Origin: Phycisphaerae bacterium
Lineage (GTDB): Bacteria; Planctomycetota; Phycisphaerae; Sedimentisphaerales; Anaerobacaceae
Direction of reading: 5' to 3'
DNA length: 7,985 bases
Assembly (NCBI GenBank): GCA_030609625.1
Contig: JAUWBX010000062.1
Coordinates: forward strand, 1-7,985
The notes under the pieces are model-generated. The model was not told where the DNA came from. It was given only the letters and a program-made list of their open reading frames with translations, and did not search any database. Positions 6,242 through 7,985 of the stretch are shown here, one piece after another. Every line of letters starts with the position of its first letter. The first letter of the stretch is position 1. The position numbers and the translations under genes are program-made.

Positions 6242-6885
6242 TGCATTCGAGCTCCTGTTTGGATTCCTTGTTTTGCTTGAGCCAAACTATGTTCGGCTTC
6301 TTCCAGGAGATTAGCTGCATCTTTGTGGTTCTCGTCCAGGCTTAACAGGTCCAGGAGAATTTTTTTAGACTCCTCGAACTTGCCATCTTTCATATATAAC
6401 GCTGCCAGAGGGAACATAACGGAGATATCACCCGGGTGCATATTCAAATACATCTCCAGATAGTGGGTAACCTGTGCGAATGAACCCATCTGGCACGAGG
6501 CTTGAAACAGACCCAGAAGAGCTATCAGATTGTCAGTGTCCAGCTCCAGGCTTTTGAGATACATCTCAAAGGCCCGCTTGTAATCGGCTCTTTGCTGTGC
6601 GATCATAGCGAAGCCCGTATAAGCCTTGGCGCAATTGGCGTCCAGCCGACAGGCGACCCTGAACGCTATTTCAGCATCATCAAGAAGATTCTTTTGCAGG
6701 GCCACTACTCCAAGCCCAACGTAAGGACCCGCTTCGTCAGGCGATAAAACGGCTGCTTTTTCGTAGTATTGTTGTGCCTGGGTGTAGTTGCCGACAGAGG
6801 TGTAACAGTCCCCCAGTTCCTGCAAAACTTCGTAATGCTGAGTCGAGTCGTGCTGTTCATCGACATTATTTTCTGTTATGTCCAT
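6238..6885 (-). CDS. Tetratricopeptide-repeat protein, cytoplasmic
   Basis: A 215-residue protein made almost wholly of about five 34-residue TPR units, at roughly 17-50, 51-84, 85-118, 119-152 and 153-186. Clear TPR consensus is seen in LGDCYTSVGNYTQAQQYYEKA and in AYTGFAMIAQQRADYKRAF with following residues. A charged helix and a Gln-rich tail finish it. No signal sequence or catalytic motif is present, so it probably serves as a protein-binding scaffold. It starts 10 nt inside the end of the glycosyltransferase gene and shares ATGA with the FlgN-like gene. The setting suggests a helper that brings flagellar proteins or the TPR-tailed glycosyltransferase together; this is inference from context. 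Function is not identifiable from sequence alone. Confidence 0.85.
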   Translation of the reverse strand: MDITENNVDEQHDSTQHYEVLQELGDCYTSVGNYTQAQQYYEKAAVLSPDEAGPYVGLGVVALQKNLLDDAEIAFRVACRLDANCAKAYTGFAMIAQQRADYKRAFEMYLKSLELDTDNLIALLGLFQASCQMGSFAQVTHYLEMYLNMHPGDISVMFPLAALYMKDGKFEESKKILLDLLSLDENHKDAANLLEEAEHSLAQAKQGIQTGARMQ

Positions 6886-7985
6886 TGCAATTCTTTTCCT
6901 TCGAGTATTTGTTCCGCTTTTTCGAGTAATTTAATCGCCGAGTTAAAATCCTTTTCTTCGCGTTTGACCTTTGCCTCCAACAGGAGTGTATCCACCGTTG
7001 GCCGTTGACGATTGACTTCACGGCTGAGTTCGGCTGCTCGAATGTGGCCCCCGGCTTTGAAAGATGCCTTTGCTGCTAACGTTTTCATCCACAGTTCGTT
7101 TTCATGATGCTCGGTGATATATTCAAACATTTCAGCAGCCTTTGACCAATTACCGTTCTTTTCTGCTGACTTGGCTTTTTCAAGCAATTGGTCAAACTGA
7201 AACGGTATTTCTTCTGGTTGCAGACGCCTTATCGCAATGCCGGACGCATTCAGAGATTCACGCACCGATAAATTCGGAAAGCTCCTCCGGGCATACTGTA
7301 AGTCTTTTTTTCTGACCACTACCGCCCAGAGTCTATCTGTTGAATCTTCTAACTCAAATCCCTCGTTGTTGACCCCGTTAGAAGTCGACGGCTTACTTCT
7401 AACGGGGTTGACTGGGCTGTTGACCAAAGCATGGAGCGAATCCTCTACCCAGAATTTTCTCATGGGAAATCCGCTTGGTACTATGGCAATATATTCACCC
7501 TCACATCTGGCTAAAGCTGCGTCTATTCGCTCGGCCCCAGAAGACAACGGATTAACGAGCACGGGGATTAAGTTAGGCATATTGGTGTCAAGTTTTTCGA
7601 AATCCGCTACCGGCAGCGGCATATAAACCTCGTATGGATAGAAGGTATGCTGCCAGATAGAACCGAGGGTTGTGCCCGCCTGCTTGTTTAGCCTCTCTGT
7701 AATAAAAATGATGGACATATCTCCGAGTTTAGTCCAGGGTTTGGCGGGCCTGGTGGTTCGTATCGTTAGGAGGTTCCTCGTATATTCCTTTTCATTCTTG
7801 CGACACTGCACTGATATTCTGTCACAGTCACCGTCAGGCTGATAAAATTCACCGGTAATTTCCGGGACATGGTGAAAATCTGAGAAGAAAACCAGCCGAC
7901 GCGTCATGTCCCAGTCTATTAAAACGTTGATGTCCTCGTTATATAGACCCGTTTTTTCAAGCAAATCCCTCCGATGCATAAGGCT
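6876..7985 (-). CDS. GT2-type glycosyltransferase with degenerate second GT domain and TPR tail (5' end cut by window edge)
   Basis: The frame is open through the right edge, giving 369 residues of a longer protein; the ATG at 7979 is internal, not the start. Residues 3-50 (MHRRDLLEKTGLYNED, then IDWDMTRRLVFFSDFHHVPEITGEF) look like the end of a GT2 catalytic domain. Residues 89-187 begin a second GT2-like domain (MSIIFITERLN, then LARCEGEYIAIVPSG at 158-172). The acidic DxD expected after GEYIAxx is replaced by PSG, so this second domain is probably non-catalytic. Residues 192-206 come from a palindromic insert. Residues about 255-350 are TPR-like helices, for example NGNWSKAAEMFEYITEHH and KDFNSAIKLLEKAEQIL. 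It overlaps the TPR gene by 10 nt. It may transfer sugars, possibly pseudaminic acid, to flagellin; donor and acceptor are unknown. Confidence 0.82.
   Translation of the reverse strand, partial: SLMHRRDLLEKTGLYNEDINVLIDWDMTRRLVFFSDFHHVPEITGEFYQPDGDCDRISVQCRKNEKEYTRNLLTIRTTRPAKPWTKLGDMSIIFITERLNKQAGTTLGSIWQHTFYPYEVYMPLPVADFEKLDTNMPNLIPVLVNPLSSGAERIDAALARCEGEYIAIVPSGFPMRKFWVEDSLHALVNSPVNPVRSKPSTSNGVNNEGFELEDSTDRLWAVVVRKKDLQYARRSFPNLSVRESLNASGIAIRRLQPEEIPFQFDQLLEKAKSAEKNGNWSKAAEMFEYITEHHENELWMKTLAAKASFKAGGHIRAAELSREVNRQRPTVDTLLLEAKVKREEKDFNSAIKLLEKAEQILEGKELQWT
7368..7412 (-). repeat. 45-nt palindromic element inserted in frame in the glycosyltransferase gene
   Basis: ACCCCGTTAGAAGT (7372-7385) and ACTTCTAACGGGGT (7395-7408) are perfect 14-bp inverted arms around a nine-base centre. 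With two mismatches the arms extend to 18 bp, each outer end pairing GT with AC. The block is 45 nt long, a multiple of three, and encodes VNPVRSKPSTSNGVN without a stop. GTTGAC recurs on the plus strand at 7368, 7407 and 7419. The peptide is low in hydrophobic core residues and falls where a loop would be expected, between HALVNS and the following NEGFELEDS stretch. Confidence 0.75.

Noticed and set aside
7368..7412. Palindrome as a transcription terminator or CRISPR repeat
   Set aside because: It lies in the middle of an intact reading frame with no U-tract, and no second copy or regular spacing is visible in the window.

Overview
All supported genes lie on the minus strand, so the window reads biologically from its right end to its left. 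The sequence is compact, of moderate GC, and looks like a bacterial glycosylation locus joined to flagellar genes. A FlgN/FliT-type chaperone beside nonulosonic-acid genes points to a flagellated bacterium that glycosylates flagellin. The phylum cannot be fixed from the sequence. The TPR-tailed multidomain glycosyltransferase and a palindromic in-frame insert recall planctomycete-type genomes to me, but this is a weak, unverified impression.

Right block (7985 to 5909): three overlapping genes. The first is the C-terminal part of a multidomain GT2 glycosyltransferase with a TPR tail, cut by the window edge. The second is a five-repeat TPR protein. The third is a short helical FlgN/FliT-like protein. 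Overlaps of 10 and 4 nt suggest one translationally coupled operon. A 284-bp non-coding stretch (5908 to 5625) follows, with dispersed inverted repeats and no convincing terminator or promoter.

Left block (5624 to 1): a pseudaminic acid operon in the order pseB, pseC, SAM methylase, formyltransferase A, PIG-L deacetylase, formyltransferase B, pseI. The pseI gene is cut by the left edge and reads open from 732 to 1. PseB and PseC make UDP-2-acetamido-4-amino-2,4,6-trideoxy-L-altrose, and PseI condenses the freed sugar with phosphoenolpyruvate. Where the textbook pathway places the acetyltransferase PseH, this locus has two different formyltransferase-fold proteins flanking a zinc deacetylase, plus a methylase. 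PseH, PseG and PseF are not in the window; PseG and PseF may lie beyond the left edge.

The main hypothesis is a locus for N-formylated pseudaminic acid. One formyltransferase would cap the 4-amino group made by PseC. The deacetylase could expose the 2-amino group (future N5) for the second, giving a mono- or di-N-formyl sugar, possibly also methylated. This is inference from gene content. A second notable item is a 45-nt palindromic element inserted in frame in the glycosyltransferase gene, which looks like a protein-tolerated mobile palindrome.
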